A program made the translations under genes and the position numbers. From contig NC_092577.1 in NCBI RefSeq assembly GCF_037975245.1, forward strand, positions 15,452,013-15,516,012: a stretch of DNA of 64,000 nucleotides. Reading direction: 5' to 3'. This document shows, one piece after another, positions 9,724 through 20,485 of this stretch (position 1 is its first letter; the number at the start of each line of letters is the position of its first letter). The notes beneath the pieces were generated by a model. That model did not search any database, was not told the DNA's origin, and saw nothing but the letters and a program-made list of their open reading frames with translations. Origin of the DNA: Apostichopus japonicus. Taxonomy: Eukaryota > Echinodermata > Holothuroidea > Aspidochirotida > Stichopodidae.

Positions 9724-11118
9724 TTAACCTCTGATGAAAATAGAATTGCAAATGGATTCAATAATTACTTTTCTACTGTTGCCAAATATTTAGCAGATAA
9801 ATTAACCAATGGTCATCACAGCCCACAAAGTTTTGTAAATAGTAATATTTCGGATTCTTTTGTTATGTTCCCTACCAATGTAGATGTGGTACGTCTTGTA
9901 ATATTAAATTTAAAAAACGGTCAAAGTCCACGTTATTATGACATAACAAATGATGTTCTTAAATATACGATGGAAGCTATAGTACAACCATTAACACATG
10001 TAATCAATCTTTCATTTTCAAAGGGTGTATTCCCATGTCAGTTAAAAACTGCTAAAATTATTCCAATCTTTAAAACTGGTGACCCCAAGGTTTTCTCTAA
10101 CTATAGATCTATTTCACTTCTGCCTTCAAGTTCTAAAATATTTGAACGCTTAGCGTGTGATTGATTGTACAAATTTGTATCAAAACACAACATACTTTAT
10201 TCAAATCAGTATGGTTTTCGAGATAATCATTCTACTTACCGACGCCTTATGGCCGCCTTAAATCTTATCGACAAAATTTCTACCGGATGTGACAATAAAC
10301 AATCAACTGCCGCAATTTTCATAGATCTCTGTAAAGCATTTCATACTATTTACCATAATATTTTAACGGATAAGTTACTTGCCTACGGTGTACGCGGTAC
10401 AACGCATAGTTGGTTCAAAAGTTATGTAACAAATCGTCACAATTATGTCCAAATCTTAACTTGTAACATTGGTGTGCCAAAATTATCCATTTTAGGACCT
10501 TTGTTATTTACTTGCGGACGATACTACTGTGTTTTATCAAAATAAGTATCTTAATGATACTCTTAAGGATGTCAAATGTGAATTTCATCAAATATCTGAC
10601 TGGCTTAATTCAAACAAACTAGCTCTCAATATACTGAAAACAAAACTACTAGATGGTGAACAGATGAAAGCATCACCTCATACAAATTTTCTAGGAATAA
10701 CAATTGATGAAAATTTCAATTGGACAGAACACGTTCATAATATCTGTATTAAAATGTCAAAATCTAATAGCATCATATATAGACTAAAACCATTTTACCC
10801 CTGAGTGCACTTTTAACATTGTATAACACACTTGTGCTCTCTCATTTGAAATATAGTCTCCTTCTGTGGGGATGTACTCACAGAACAACACTTGTAAGGT
10901 TATATAGATTACAAAAACGTCTCATTCGTAATATTTGTAATACACATTTAAGGTGTAATACTGCACCTCTCTTTGAAGAGCTTAAAATTCTTACTCTCTT
11001 TGACCTATATCGTTGTGAAGTTGGTATTTGTTTATATAAATTTCAGAAAAGTACGCTCCCAGTAGCTTTCAATAACTTTTATTGTAGTAACTCAGAATGT
11101 CATACCTTTAACGAGTAG
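9724..11118 (+). pseudogene. Broken reverse transcriptase of the 9.7-11.4 kb LINE
   Basis: Blocks in order: FNNYFSTVAKYLADKL, the weakened NYRSISLLPSSSKIFERL, then a TGA at 10162-10164 in the same frame as the continuing YKFVSKHNILYSNQYGFRD, IFIDLCKAFHTIYHNIL, GVPKLSILGPLLFT. A frame-changing deletion near 10512 removes about 20 residues and leaves only LADDTTVFYQNK of the catalytic box. After another stop at 10801 the C-terminal region follows (LVLSHLKYSLLLWG, LYRLQKRLIRNI). The substitution GVPKLSIL for the usual GVPQGSIL also marks decay. Confidence 0.85.
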
Positions 11119-11375
11119 TCAACCATATTCTAGAACTATCCGCAGCCAAACACAAGTACGAAGTACTGGTGTACATTTTTATCTCTCTACTCTCTCTGTA
11201 CTCGTTAAGGGTCCAGACTCGAAAAGTCTCTTCTTACTTCTGGTTCCCCCGCTTCCATTATAGCATATTTTGGTCTTTGTTTATTGTTATTTCATCTTAT
11301 TGTGAGTAACTCACCCATTGACTCTGTTACTGTTTATACATATGGAAAGTGGAAAATAAACTTCAAACTTGAAAA
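9724..11375 (+). mobile_element. Jockey/CR1-group LINE, 5'-truncated
   Basis: Coding similarity starts about 9724 and the 3' UTR runs to about 11375, ending GGAAAATAAACTTCAAACTTGAAAA-like with an AATAAA signal near 11355. The 5' endonuclease is absent. Codon use is strongly AT-rich, unlike the GC-richer Tx1-like elements in this window. Confidence 0.8.
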
Positions 11376-11394
11376 ATTAACTCTATTATTACCG

Positions 11395-12015
11395 ATTTAC
11401 CGTTAGTCACTATTTACTTCGCTCCTCGCTTACCTGTCTCCCCACAACCTTAGCACACTCATTCTACGGCGCCTAGAATGTCCTGGTAACCTTGAACACT
11501 GTTCACCCTCTGTGACCCGGCTGTTACCAAGGATCTACCCCCTTCACCATTCGATCCGTTAGCTGCCCTCATTGCCCTCATAGAAGCGAGCGACAAAGTC
11601 GTGTGAGAACGCCCGCGCCTCAACGGTAGACTGCAGACCTATCGACCTTTCGTGTGGACCCAGTGATAGACAAGCGGCAAGCCCCCTGACATCACCCATT
11701 GAGGATAGCTCTTAACCTTCCCCAACCACTTCAACATCATCCCCTTCCACAGCATCGTCGGATTCAACTCTGGATGCGAAAGAACTGACCCATCTGCGGA
11801 ACCAGATGGTTACCTTCACAGATTCCACTCACCATAAACGCGGAAGTCAACACATTGGTCTTGGAGTTATTTACAGGAAGGAAAGACATACGGTCCACTA
11901 CCCAAATGGTAGTCCTTACCACGGAGAAGAAGGGATTCGAATTGCCGCCGCACGCCAAGGAACTGTTGACATACAAGTAATCCATAGAGATGCACTCGAT
12001 CAGGACCTGTGTTAA
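11395..12015 (+). other. Fragment sharing an end motif with the 5.45-kb insertion
   Basis: At about 11411 ATTTACTTCGCT and ACCTGTCTC repeat the left end of the insertion at 5450. The adjoining CACAACCTTAGCAC matches, in inverted orientation, sequence at about 6632-6645. A 69-codon ORF at 11806-12015 (MVTFTDSTHHKRGSQHIGLG) has no domain I recognise; it may be mobile-element coding debris. Confidence 0.4.
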
Positions 12016-13037
12016 ATAACGAGTTTAATTATTATATATTTTTACTTCGGAAATATTATGGACATTTCGCCTCTTCTTGTTACATCGTGTTACATCGAGA
12101 GTGTTATGTTTTGGTTCACTTGGATTGTTTTCAGTATTTATATCTATGTACGGCACCGTGAGTTGTTTTACTTTTATTAGTTGAATCTGGATTGTGAGCT
12201 TCCATGAGTCCAAATTGCACTTTCGCGCGAGCCGGGTTATTCCTTTGCGGTATGAACACGTGAATGTAAGGTCATATTACTCTTCTATTACTCTCGTATT
12301 GCGTAACTTTCTTCTTTCGAAGTCGAGCTACGACATACTTGTTTAGTCGGTACAGATTGACATGTGATGCGTTTTGATCTCAAATGTTGTAAATATTATT
12401 GAGGGTTTCGTGCCTATGCATTGTCTGTACCGTGGCTGATTATAGTAATAGATTACGACGAAGCGCTTTTTCTGTACTCGTTTATATATGTGTTATATTT
12501 TTGGCATGTAATTGCTAGATTTAAGGCTCGTCGTTACTAACACACACCCATCCAAGCCGCATTTGTTTCCATACCACCACCAGTCCTCAGGATGGAATAT
12601 TTGGACGCCCCAGAATCTTACACTGAGTTAGCGTTACAAAATCTATATTTTGCCTTGGTGCAACACTATGGACTACAAATATTCTTAAGCATGTCATGGT
12701 AGCGTTGCAACTAAATGCTTCCAATATATACTCTTTCAGACCCATCTTGAAATCTGTCTCAATATAGTATTGCAGAGTCAATCCTGCAGAATATAATCTC
12801 ATGCTTAAAATGTCTGCGCATAAACATACCAATTGATGATAGTTTATAGGCAGAAGGATGCATTTGAGATTTGTGTTTCGAGTGGAAGAATGTGGTTCTA
12901 GTGAGAGAGAAGTTGTACCCCTCTTACGTTATTGACAAATTGACCTCTGAGTGAACTTTGGTCCAAGTCACTAAATACCCAAAATGAAGAAAACCATAAT
13001 AAGTACGACTATTGTCAAATTGGCATTCTATTGTAAA
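12016..13037. other. Unassigned stretch
   Basis: No exon, RNA or repeat could be supported. Short ORFs at 12025-12213 and 12587-12832 (minus) have no domain features. Confidence 0.6.
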
Positions 13038-14236
13038 AGAAGAGCCTAAGGGCACTGTGGTTCCTTGCGTAGGGGTATATGACAATACACATAACATTAT
13101 CATAGCAAGATTGGGCTCAAGTAGTCCAAGTAATTGTGGTCCTACATGTACCCTTAAAGTGACCAACACTACAGCCAACACTTTTGTAATCACAAATTGT
13201 GATCGGATTTTTGATTGGAAGGCACTTTTGAGATTTGAATATGGCCTTGAAAATGTTAGAAATATAAGGTCACCTACAAGCGGGTCAACAGATATGATAA
13301 CATTGGGGACCTCAGATCACATGACCGTTAAGTTTGAAAATTTTCCAGTAACCCCAATCAAAACTGTAAAAATTCAAACATTTTTTCTTTACCCATTTTC
13401 TCCCCCAAAACATTCCCCTATACCATTTGCAACTTGTCCCAAAATATCAACCGTGTCACACCTTGTCCCAAAATACCAAAATATCAACCTTGTCACACCT
13501 AGTCACACCTTGACACTGGGAGTTATTGCATCAAATGTGTGAAAATTAACTTTTGACCTTGTATAACTTTACACACAAAGGTCACCTGGGTTGTCAACCC
13601 ATCGATATTTTTGATCGGAAGGTACCTCCGACCGAAAACTTTGACCCCGTATAAGTTCGCACACAAAAGTCACACGGGGGTCAACCTATCGATATTTATG
13701 ATCGAAGGGTACATATGACATCTGAAAATAGCAGTGCAGGTCACCAGAGGTGAAATTGAGGTCAAGGGTCACGCAGATGCGGGTCGACAATTGGATTACA
13801 TTGAAGCAACTCCCAACCCTAACGGAAAATTCGTTCTCAAGTTATCGCAGAAATACTTGTTTTTTAACATTAATTGACCTTTGGTGACTTCAGATCACAT
13901 AACCGTTTCAAAATGTTCCCCTAACCAGTTCACAACTTGTCCCAAAATATCAACCTTGTCGCACATTGGCACTGGGAGTTATTACAGTTTTTAGTATTTT
14001 TAGCAACTATAGTTTTAACAACTATAACTATAACTGACCTTTGGTGACTTTTGTGGGCACAAAAACCATAGGGTTCATCTACTCACTATGGGCCACCCAC
14101 CCACCAAGTTTGATCATGATCAGTCAATCCCTTGTTGAGTTTTCGTGCATACAAGCTAAAGCGTCAGACACACACACCCACATACATACACACGCCAACT
14201 TGAATACATAGAATCCTTTGCTTTTAGCAAGGAACC
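13038..14236 (+). mobile_element. AGGTCA-rich non-autonomous transposon, copy 1 (1.2 kb)
   Basis: Starts with AGAGCCTAAGGGCACTGTGG then TTCCTTGC and ends with a near-palindrome TTTTAGCAAGGAACC at about 14222-14236, preceded by a CA-rich tract. Shares the internal block (AGAGGTGAAATTGAGGTCAA at about 13748-13767) with the longer copies at 20.5 and 41.4 kb, but holds about one internal unit. The ORF at 13012-13542 simply reads through it. Left and right ends both carry GGTTCCTTGC in opposite orientations, consistent with a terminal-inverted-repeat element; superfamily unknown. Confidence 0.75.
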
Positions 14237-15205
14237 AAAAAGACATTTTCTGAATTCCCTAAAGATATGACCTTGGAATGACCCCTGGAGGACCCCTTGA
14301 GTTGAATTAACTTTCTATATGTGCGCCTACCCAAGTATGAAGAAGCATGTTGATATAAGGGCAGATTTTGTATACAATGTAGGTTAATATTTAATAAATA
14401 GATTGGATAAAGTACCTTGCTTAATGCTATGTATTTTTTTGGACCTGTAATTGTTCTGTTCATCTATTTCAAAAGCACCAGATGTAGACTGACGTCTTTG
14501 GCATTTGTCTTAAAATATCGCAAATTGCTGTTTCCTCAAATTGTCATTGGAATTTCTTAATGAATTCTGTGATTGAAGTCCGCCAAAATGAATGGTTTAT
14601 TAACTTATTTAGTGGTAGGTTGTGGTAAAAGCAGTGAATTTCATTTGTTATTTTATTTGTGAAGTTCCAAAAAATGTCTGGTATAATAATTTTGAACCAT
14701 GTCCCCAACGTTTGATAGCGCCAAAATGAGGATACACAGAAAAATTTGTTGGTAACCCTGTGAAGTGAGCAGATTTTGCAAACATGACATCGTCTGGCCA
14801 AATATATGTTGCACACAACCCACGCTGCATATAGTTTAGTTATAATAACACGTTAAACCGCAATTAAATACGGATGAATTTATTCCATAACTTTCGGTGG
14901 AATTTCCTGTGAATTAGTTTTGTTTTTTTAAGAAATCGTTCAGCCGTTCAAATGTGTCATGAACATCACAAATATTATGGCTTTACGTGTTACAAATGAT
15001 AAGATAGAGCCGCAGACTCTTCTTTGTGTTTGTTGGGAGTGCTTCATGGAAATAGACTTTATAACTGAATATTGGGAATGTTAATGGAAGCCCATCTTCT
15101 ACACTTATTGTTCTAATTGGTTACATCACAACATGTAATGCAATATAGTTTTCTTCTATGACCTTCCTAATGACTAATGAAATATGAGCAGAAAGTTAAC
15201 TCGGG
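14237..15205. other. Unassigned AT-rich stretch
   Basis: No supported gene or repeat. Short minus-strand ORFs (14224-14463, 14544-14830) lack domains. Confidence 0.6.
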
Positions 15206-15798
15206 AGTTGGTAAAGCACAGGATTTGGAATCCCTTTCTAGCTTTCAATTTCTTGAAGCTTTAATAGAATGATCATCATAAATTTAATAAAACCATAAAA
15301 GTAAAAGTAATTGATGTTTTTCGGATGGTAAAAAAGTGAATTTATTTGAAAATAAACATAATTATTGCATTCCTATATAAAGATGCATGCTGTGACAATT
15401 GTTGCTTATGGAAAGTTGCACAATAGGATTGCCTTGTGGAAGGGTTCCATATTCCTGATACATATGTTCTATGCATTTGCAAACTTTAATGCACTTGTGT
15501 TATGGCCGAGTGAATAATGTGGAGTACCCTTCATTTGGTATAGCACAGGATATGTATCACTGAGTTTTCTAGCTTTCAATTTGATGTTGTTCGGTAAAAA
15601 AGTGAATTTATTTGAAAAGAAACATAATTATTGCATTCCTTTATATAGATGCATGCTGTGACAATTGTTGTACATGGAAAGTTGCAGAGGATTGCCTTGT
15701 TCAAGGATTCCATATTCCTGATGCATATGTTCTATGCATTTGCAAACTTTTATGCACTTGTGTTAAAGCCGAGTGAATAATGTGGAGTACCCTTCAAA
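15206..15798 (+). repeat. Imperfect tandem duplication, two units of ~260-325 bp
   Basis: The block GTAAAAAAGTGAATTTATTT, GATGCATGCTGTGACAATTG, TCTATGCATTTGCAAACTTT, GAGTGAATAATGTGGAGTAC occurs at about 15320-15531 and again at about 15594-15798. The first unit carries about 60 bp extra near its start. Non-coding. Confidence 0.85.
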
Positions 15799-15894
15799 AC
15801 ATGGCTATATAGGCCAAAACTTGGGAAGAATGTCCCATTTGATGTAAAGTTTTCAAAACAGTAATTGCATATCCTGTCTGTAATGCAGATTAAA

Positions 15895-16460
15895 AGACTG
15901 TCAATGTCCATTGCAAAAAACTGCTCATGCTACAATTCCACATAATAAATATCATAATGTTTGAATTTTGGCAATTGGCAAAGACAGCAGTTGTAGATGA
16001 TGATGAGGCCTCTGATTCCTGCAGTAACCAAGTGAAAGATGAGGAGGCTAAAAAGATTATGGCAGATGGCAGATGACAAATATGGCAGATGACGTCACTA
16101 CAGATGAGAGTTCTGATGAAGATGAATGCGATCATGTTCAACCCCAATCTGACAAGTGCAAAAAACCGACTCGTTACCTAGCCGCAGACCAACCAATAAA
16201 AGAGTTTGGAACAAATACAGATACTGCCTATACTCCTCTGAAAAACAAGCAAACTCCTCCGTCACTTTCGGAGGGAACATAGCTCTAACATTCGGTTGCT
16301 ATGGCACTAGAAGAAAGTGACAGCACTGCTTCACAAAGGCTTTGGTCTCAACTTCGAAATAAGGGCAACCATGCGCACAAGAAGGAAGTTCTTTAAGGGA
16401 GAGCACGTGACTTAATTGTTAGAAAAAGGCCAGTATATGGCAAATGAAAGGCCATTGAAG
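15895..16460 (+). pseudogene. Zinc-finger gene fragment, copy A
   Basis: After a possible splice acceptor (GACAGCAG near 15988) the frame reads DDDEASDSCSNQVKDEEAKK, then after a shift MADDVTTDESSDEDEC, then in a further frame RRPTNKRVWNKYRYCLY. Downstream frames read LRNKGNHAHKKE and LVRKRPVYGK-like. Comparison with copy B (34.9 kb) shows an acidic N-terminus, a C2H2 finger (C-x2-C-x9-H-x4-H) and a basic LRNKGNHAHN block. In copy A the second Cys pair is damaged and the frame is broken at least twice. I have seen this finger-plus-LRNKGN arrangement in marine invertebrate predicted proteins; its role is unknown to me. Confidence 0.55.
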
Positions 16461-17470
16461 ACTACTACGTTCAATTTATGCAGGGAATATGTGACAGAGC
16501 ATTAATGGAGATTTTTAATCCACGTTTTATGTTTTAGTTACAAAAATGACCAATGTCATGTATCATAATGATTGAAGAATTCAATTATCTGAATGCTGTT
16601 GTCTTCTTTCTTGTCCAACTCGCGAAAAATGAGAAAATGACCACACAAAAATATGATGCTCGTAATTGTCTTAACAGTTACGAGCGTAACTTGCCCTATG
16701 AACAGTGGCGGAGCGTTCATACAGTCAGGGGCGGATACCCACCCTGACGGACTCAAATGGACTGCTGGCGCCCTTTCCAGCTTTTTATCACTTTTTACTT
16801 ATTCGCTATTATTGACTTTTTTATTGCGCTCTCAGCTACCTACTTGACATTTGTCACATTTTTTGGCGATGACACCTATTTATTCTTCGTTTATCTGCAA
16901 ATTACAGCAAGGCCCGGAAAGGGTCATTTCCGGCGATCTACGGAGAATCTTTACTCAAAAATTTCGGTACGCTCCGCGCCAACTCGTGGTGGCGCTCGAA
17001 CGTGCTTTTACATCACTTTTCATGGAAATCGCGCATGCGGTCCTGTGAGTGTTCAGTATGATAAACATCCTTCAGCGCATGCGTATTTCAGAGAAAACAA
17101 CAACCCTGGTTCACCACCGACTTTCCAAACCATGGAGTGAAGTTTGTGATCTGTCTTCTGAATCTCGGTAAGTTAACGAGCGCACGTCAAATTACGAGCG
17201 TTCGATATCACTATAAATTTTACCGAAAATAAAGCACTATGCAATGTGATGAAGGTATGGTTCAATTTAGAGACTCCTCACTCAGTAAGTGAAAGTTCTT
17301 ACACCGCTAGGTGAGCGGACTCGTAGATGCAGTTGCCGCCTTTTGTATAATTACACTGCGCGAGACAGAAAGCACAATTAGTGCACGTAAGTACAGACAG
17401 ATTAGTCAATATTCTGTGAAATATTGAGTCAAAGTTTGGAACGTTCGCAAAAGACCTCCATTATTCATTT
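16461..17470. other. Intergenic stretch with possible transposon end and possible first exon
   Basis: CAGTGGCGGAGCG at about 16703 resembles the 5' termini of hAT-type elements, but no matching 3' end was found. A good splice donor (AATCTCG then GTAAGTT) lies at about 17168. With no protein frame across it, it could at most be a 5' UTR exon of the gene downstream. Overlapping ORFs at 16556-17140 have no domain support. Confidence 0.35.
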
Positions 17471-17472
17471 AG

Positions 17473-18155
17473 TTCGATGTCAACGAGGTAAATGAATCTG
17501 GAGGATTCATGTCAATTGGGTGCGCGCGTACCATGTATGGAGGGTCATGTGATGTGTTCCAGGAGTGGTACCAAACTGATATTTCTCTGTAGCAGTTCGA
17601 GAATAGTGTTAGTGACTTCGTAAAAGATTTGCACCAAGACGGATCGGACATGGGAACTAACGGCATAAGGAGGTACTGGTACTTCATGCCTACGAAATAG
17701 TGCTAATAAGCTAACGTTGAACCTTATTCTCTTGAATGAAGGCAGGCCTTCTACATAATAGATCTTACTTATTAATACAGCTCCAGGGGCAAGCTTTGTC
17801 TCATATGGCCTAACGTTATTACTACTTGCTCTAAGTGAATGTAGAAATGGGAAATGTGGGGAAATGTTTAGTTCAGTGCAACCACGGAATTCTCCATGGA
17901 ACAGAGCCTAACGCTCCTCGACGGGAATACAGCTATCACGTTAGGCTACAGGCACGGGTATTGCTAGGTAACGGGTCGTCTGCTGCTCTAAGCACGCACA
18001 CTCATTTACGTACTAGTTGGGTGAAATCATCATGCGTAATAGGGAGCGTAGTATATTTGTACCACCCTGGAACACATCACGTGACCCTCCATACATGGTA
18101 CGCGCGTATTTACTGTGTGATAGTTTCTCCAGATTCATTTACCTCGTTGTTCGAT
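17473..18155. mobile_element. Fold-back element with ~100-bp inverted arms
   Basis: The left arm (about 17473-17580: CAACGAGGTAAATGAATCTG, then GCGCGTACCATGTATGGAGG, TGATGTGTTCCAGG) returns inverted at about 18048-18155 (CCTGGAACACATCACGTGAC, TGGTACGCGCG, CAGATTCATTTACCTCGTTG). The arms differ by small indels, so it is an old insertion. The ~470-bp centre has no coding capacity. Short ORFs on both strands across the arms are by-products. Its edges are not sharp enough to call a target-site duplication. Confidence 0.8.
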
Positions 18156-18537
18156 GTAGCCTAAGGGTGCATGATAATACCATTTAACTTGCTAATTTTC
18201 ATCTCGCATTGGCATTGAGATGCAATTCACGGCAGTTTCGTTAAAATGAACTAGCCTAGGCCTACGTTCAAACGTAATTGTTGGTAGACCAGATTTCTGA
18301 TTCGGTCACTCGTGTGATTTCGGTATTTTCATGTATAATATAATGTCGACGTAACGATGAAGGTAAGGTTACACCTGCATGCTAGGCTTCGATTCAAAAC
18401 GCTCACGTTCGAATGTAACTGGTGAGACAGATTTGCTCAGTCGAACGTTAGTATCTTTCCTGGTTGGGTACTAACTTAGGCCTACCAGTCTAACGTTAAG
18501 GGTAGCGTTATAGTTTCGTGAAGGCCTACTCTTATCG

Positions 18538-18985
18538 AAATTCCTCGCGAGAAATACACAAGATTTCACGAGAACTTATTCGTGTGCTTCTTTATTATCT
18601 ATGTACCTTACGTTAACACTAAGTTAAGACACTGGAAGAATTTGTAGTTCAGTGCACCCACCATACTTATCTGTATTTGAGAAGCCTAAATAGATACTGA
18701 AAGTGGAAATCGCTGTGTTTGCATTCATTAGTGAGTACTAATTGTAACACTTATGAGATCTCGCGAGAAGTATGTGATACCTTATGAGATCTCACGAGAG
18801 TTTACGAGTTCTCACGAGCAAAGCAGGAGATCTAACGAGAAGTTCATGAAAACATATGAGGTCTCGCGAGATGTTTGCAGCTGGTCATGAGATCTCGCTT
18901 AAGATTTAAGAGATCTCATGAAAAGTTCTTTTGATCTCACGTGGAGTTGCGAAAACTTATGAGATCTTACAAGAAGCTAATTTTC
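18538..18985 (+). repeat. Degenerate TCTCGCGAGA array
   Basis: Perfect TCTCGCGAGA at 18759-18768 and 18862-18871, with at least eight decayed versions between 18540 and 18985 (TCTCACGAGA, TCTAACGAGA, TTTCACGAGA, TCTTACAAGA, TCTCATGAAA). Spacing is roughly 25-35 bp. Many differences are CG to CA or TG, as expected from CpG decay. Confidence 0.75.
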
Positions 18986-19818
18986 AATTGTTATCTTGTG
19001 TGTTCATTTAGAATATCAGACAACAATTTTGAGAGTAAAGAAAAAAATATAGCACACTATAATTTCGGCCCAATAGACTACCTTTGAAGAAAATATAATT
19101 CCATATGACTTCTCATTGAACATGATTACTGACACCATTGGGTTGGTTTGGTGGGCTCTAAAAGTGAATAAAGGAAACAAGAAAAACACTTAAATAGTAT
19201 CTTAAGGAATAACAAACCAGTTATAGTTACAATTACTCAAGGGTAAAACCCCTTTAATTTGCTATAAAGAACTTGGAGCCTTACCAACAGAGTGAGTGGG
19301 TTACTTTAACATGGCAATGCTCCTTTAATTTGGCTAAAATTAACCGTGGTACATGAAAATAACTGTAAATGTAGACATATCTAGGTGATATATCCTCAGA
19401 CACAACAATGATTGGAAATTACAGACAATACCACCACTGGAGGAGCTCACTTTCATATAACCCTATAAACTTTGTTTCCAAATGTATGATCAAGAATAAA
19501 TGGCAGCTCCAAAATTAAGTTAACATTTGGTAAGTTGCTTAACTCTTCCTATACATTATACTGAAACAATTCAGCACGATCCAGTGGGATACAAGTCAGT
19601 GCAAACCCCTACACAGGTATATGTGTGCAAGAATTACATTTAGCGACACATGGGCGCAGCCATTTTACACCAATGCTTCGGTGAGGACGATCCGAGGAAG
19701 CTATAAGCAAACACCTCTACAGTCACTAACACATACTGTATAAGGGCAATATAACCAGGTAGGCTCCAAAGCCTACAATACGATAAACACGCCAATCTGG
19801 GTATAACATGTTAATATA
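18986..19818. other. Unassigned AT-rich stretch
   Basis: No exon, RNA or repeat supported. Confidence 0.6.
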
Positions 19819-19819
19819 T

Positions 19820-19968
19820 GCTTTTTACGTGATCCGTCATGCGGGATAAAAAACGTAACGGTCAAACGGCACTGCCGAACCACGCATTCTGATAAACGAA
19901 ACTCAGGTCAAGCGAGCCAAAAAGGTACATACGCCCGACCAGCACGCAACGATACGAAACACCCCACT
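19820..19968 (-). mobile_element. Tx1-like family 2, short 3'-end fragment
   Basis: On the minus strand it ends in the family-2 3' hairpin and CACGTAAAAAGC (right-to-left from 19831 to 19820), with an internal deletion relative to the copy at 1.7 kb. No clear target-site duplication. Confidence 0.75.
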
Positions 19969-20485
19969 ATATTTTCTTATCTGAAGGGGTTATAGCTACA
20001 CAGGGTATGTTTGTTTGTTACTTTCTTTTCAACCTAACTGAAACATCACATATCACAGCTAGTACTCACAGTGAGCATTGCATGATTATACATGGAACTA
20101 GCCTTAGCCCTTGAGCTAACATGTTTACTTATTGAAGGTTTGATGGCAAGAACCTATCAACCCTGAATATAAGTAGGGAGACTTTTTACACATTTTCTTT
20201 TCCTTAATTTTGTTGAAAAATGTTCCATCATGCCTTAAATACTACCTTATCTTGCAGCCACAGGTACGGAGCCTCAAACCAACCATGAACATTGTGTTCC
20301 CAAAGTTGTATGCAGGAAAAAGAAGAACGCAGGTAATATTGCTCACTGAGATAATGTTGCAAATTTATTGTTAATGCCTGGAAGTTTTTAATATTGGTTT
20401 TCAAATATTATGATGTTCGCAGGAAAAAAGAACACTGAGAGACATGTATAATATGTGACTATCGCTCAAACTAAATGTAGGATCA

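Noticed and set aside
13012-13542. 176-codon ORF as a protein-coding gene
   Set aside because: Lies inside the AGGTCA-rich transposon, and its peptide follows repeat sequence that is not conserved as protein in copies 2 and 3.
16703-16740. hAT transposon terminus (CAGTGGCGGA)
   Set aside because: Only one end is seen; no matching inverted end or 8-bp duplication within several kb.
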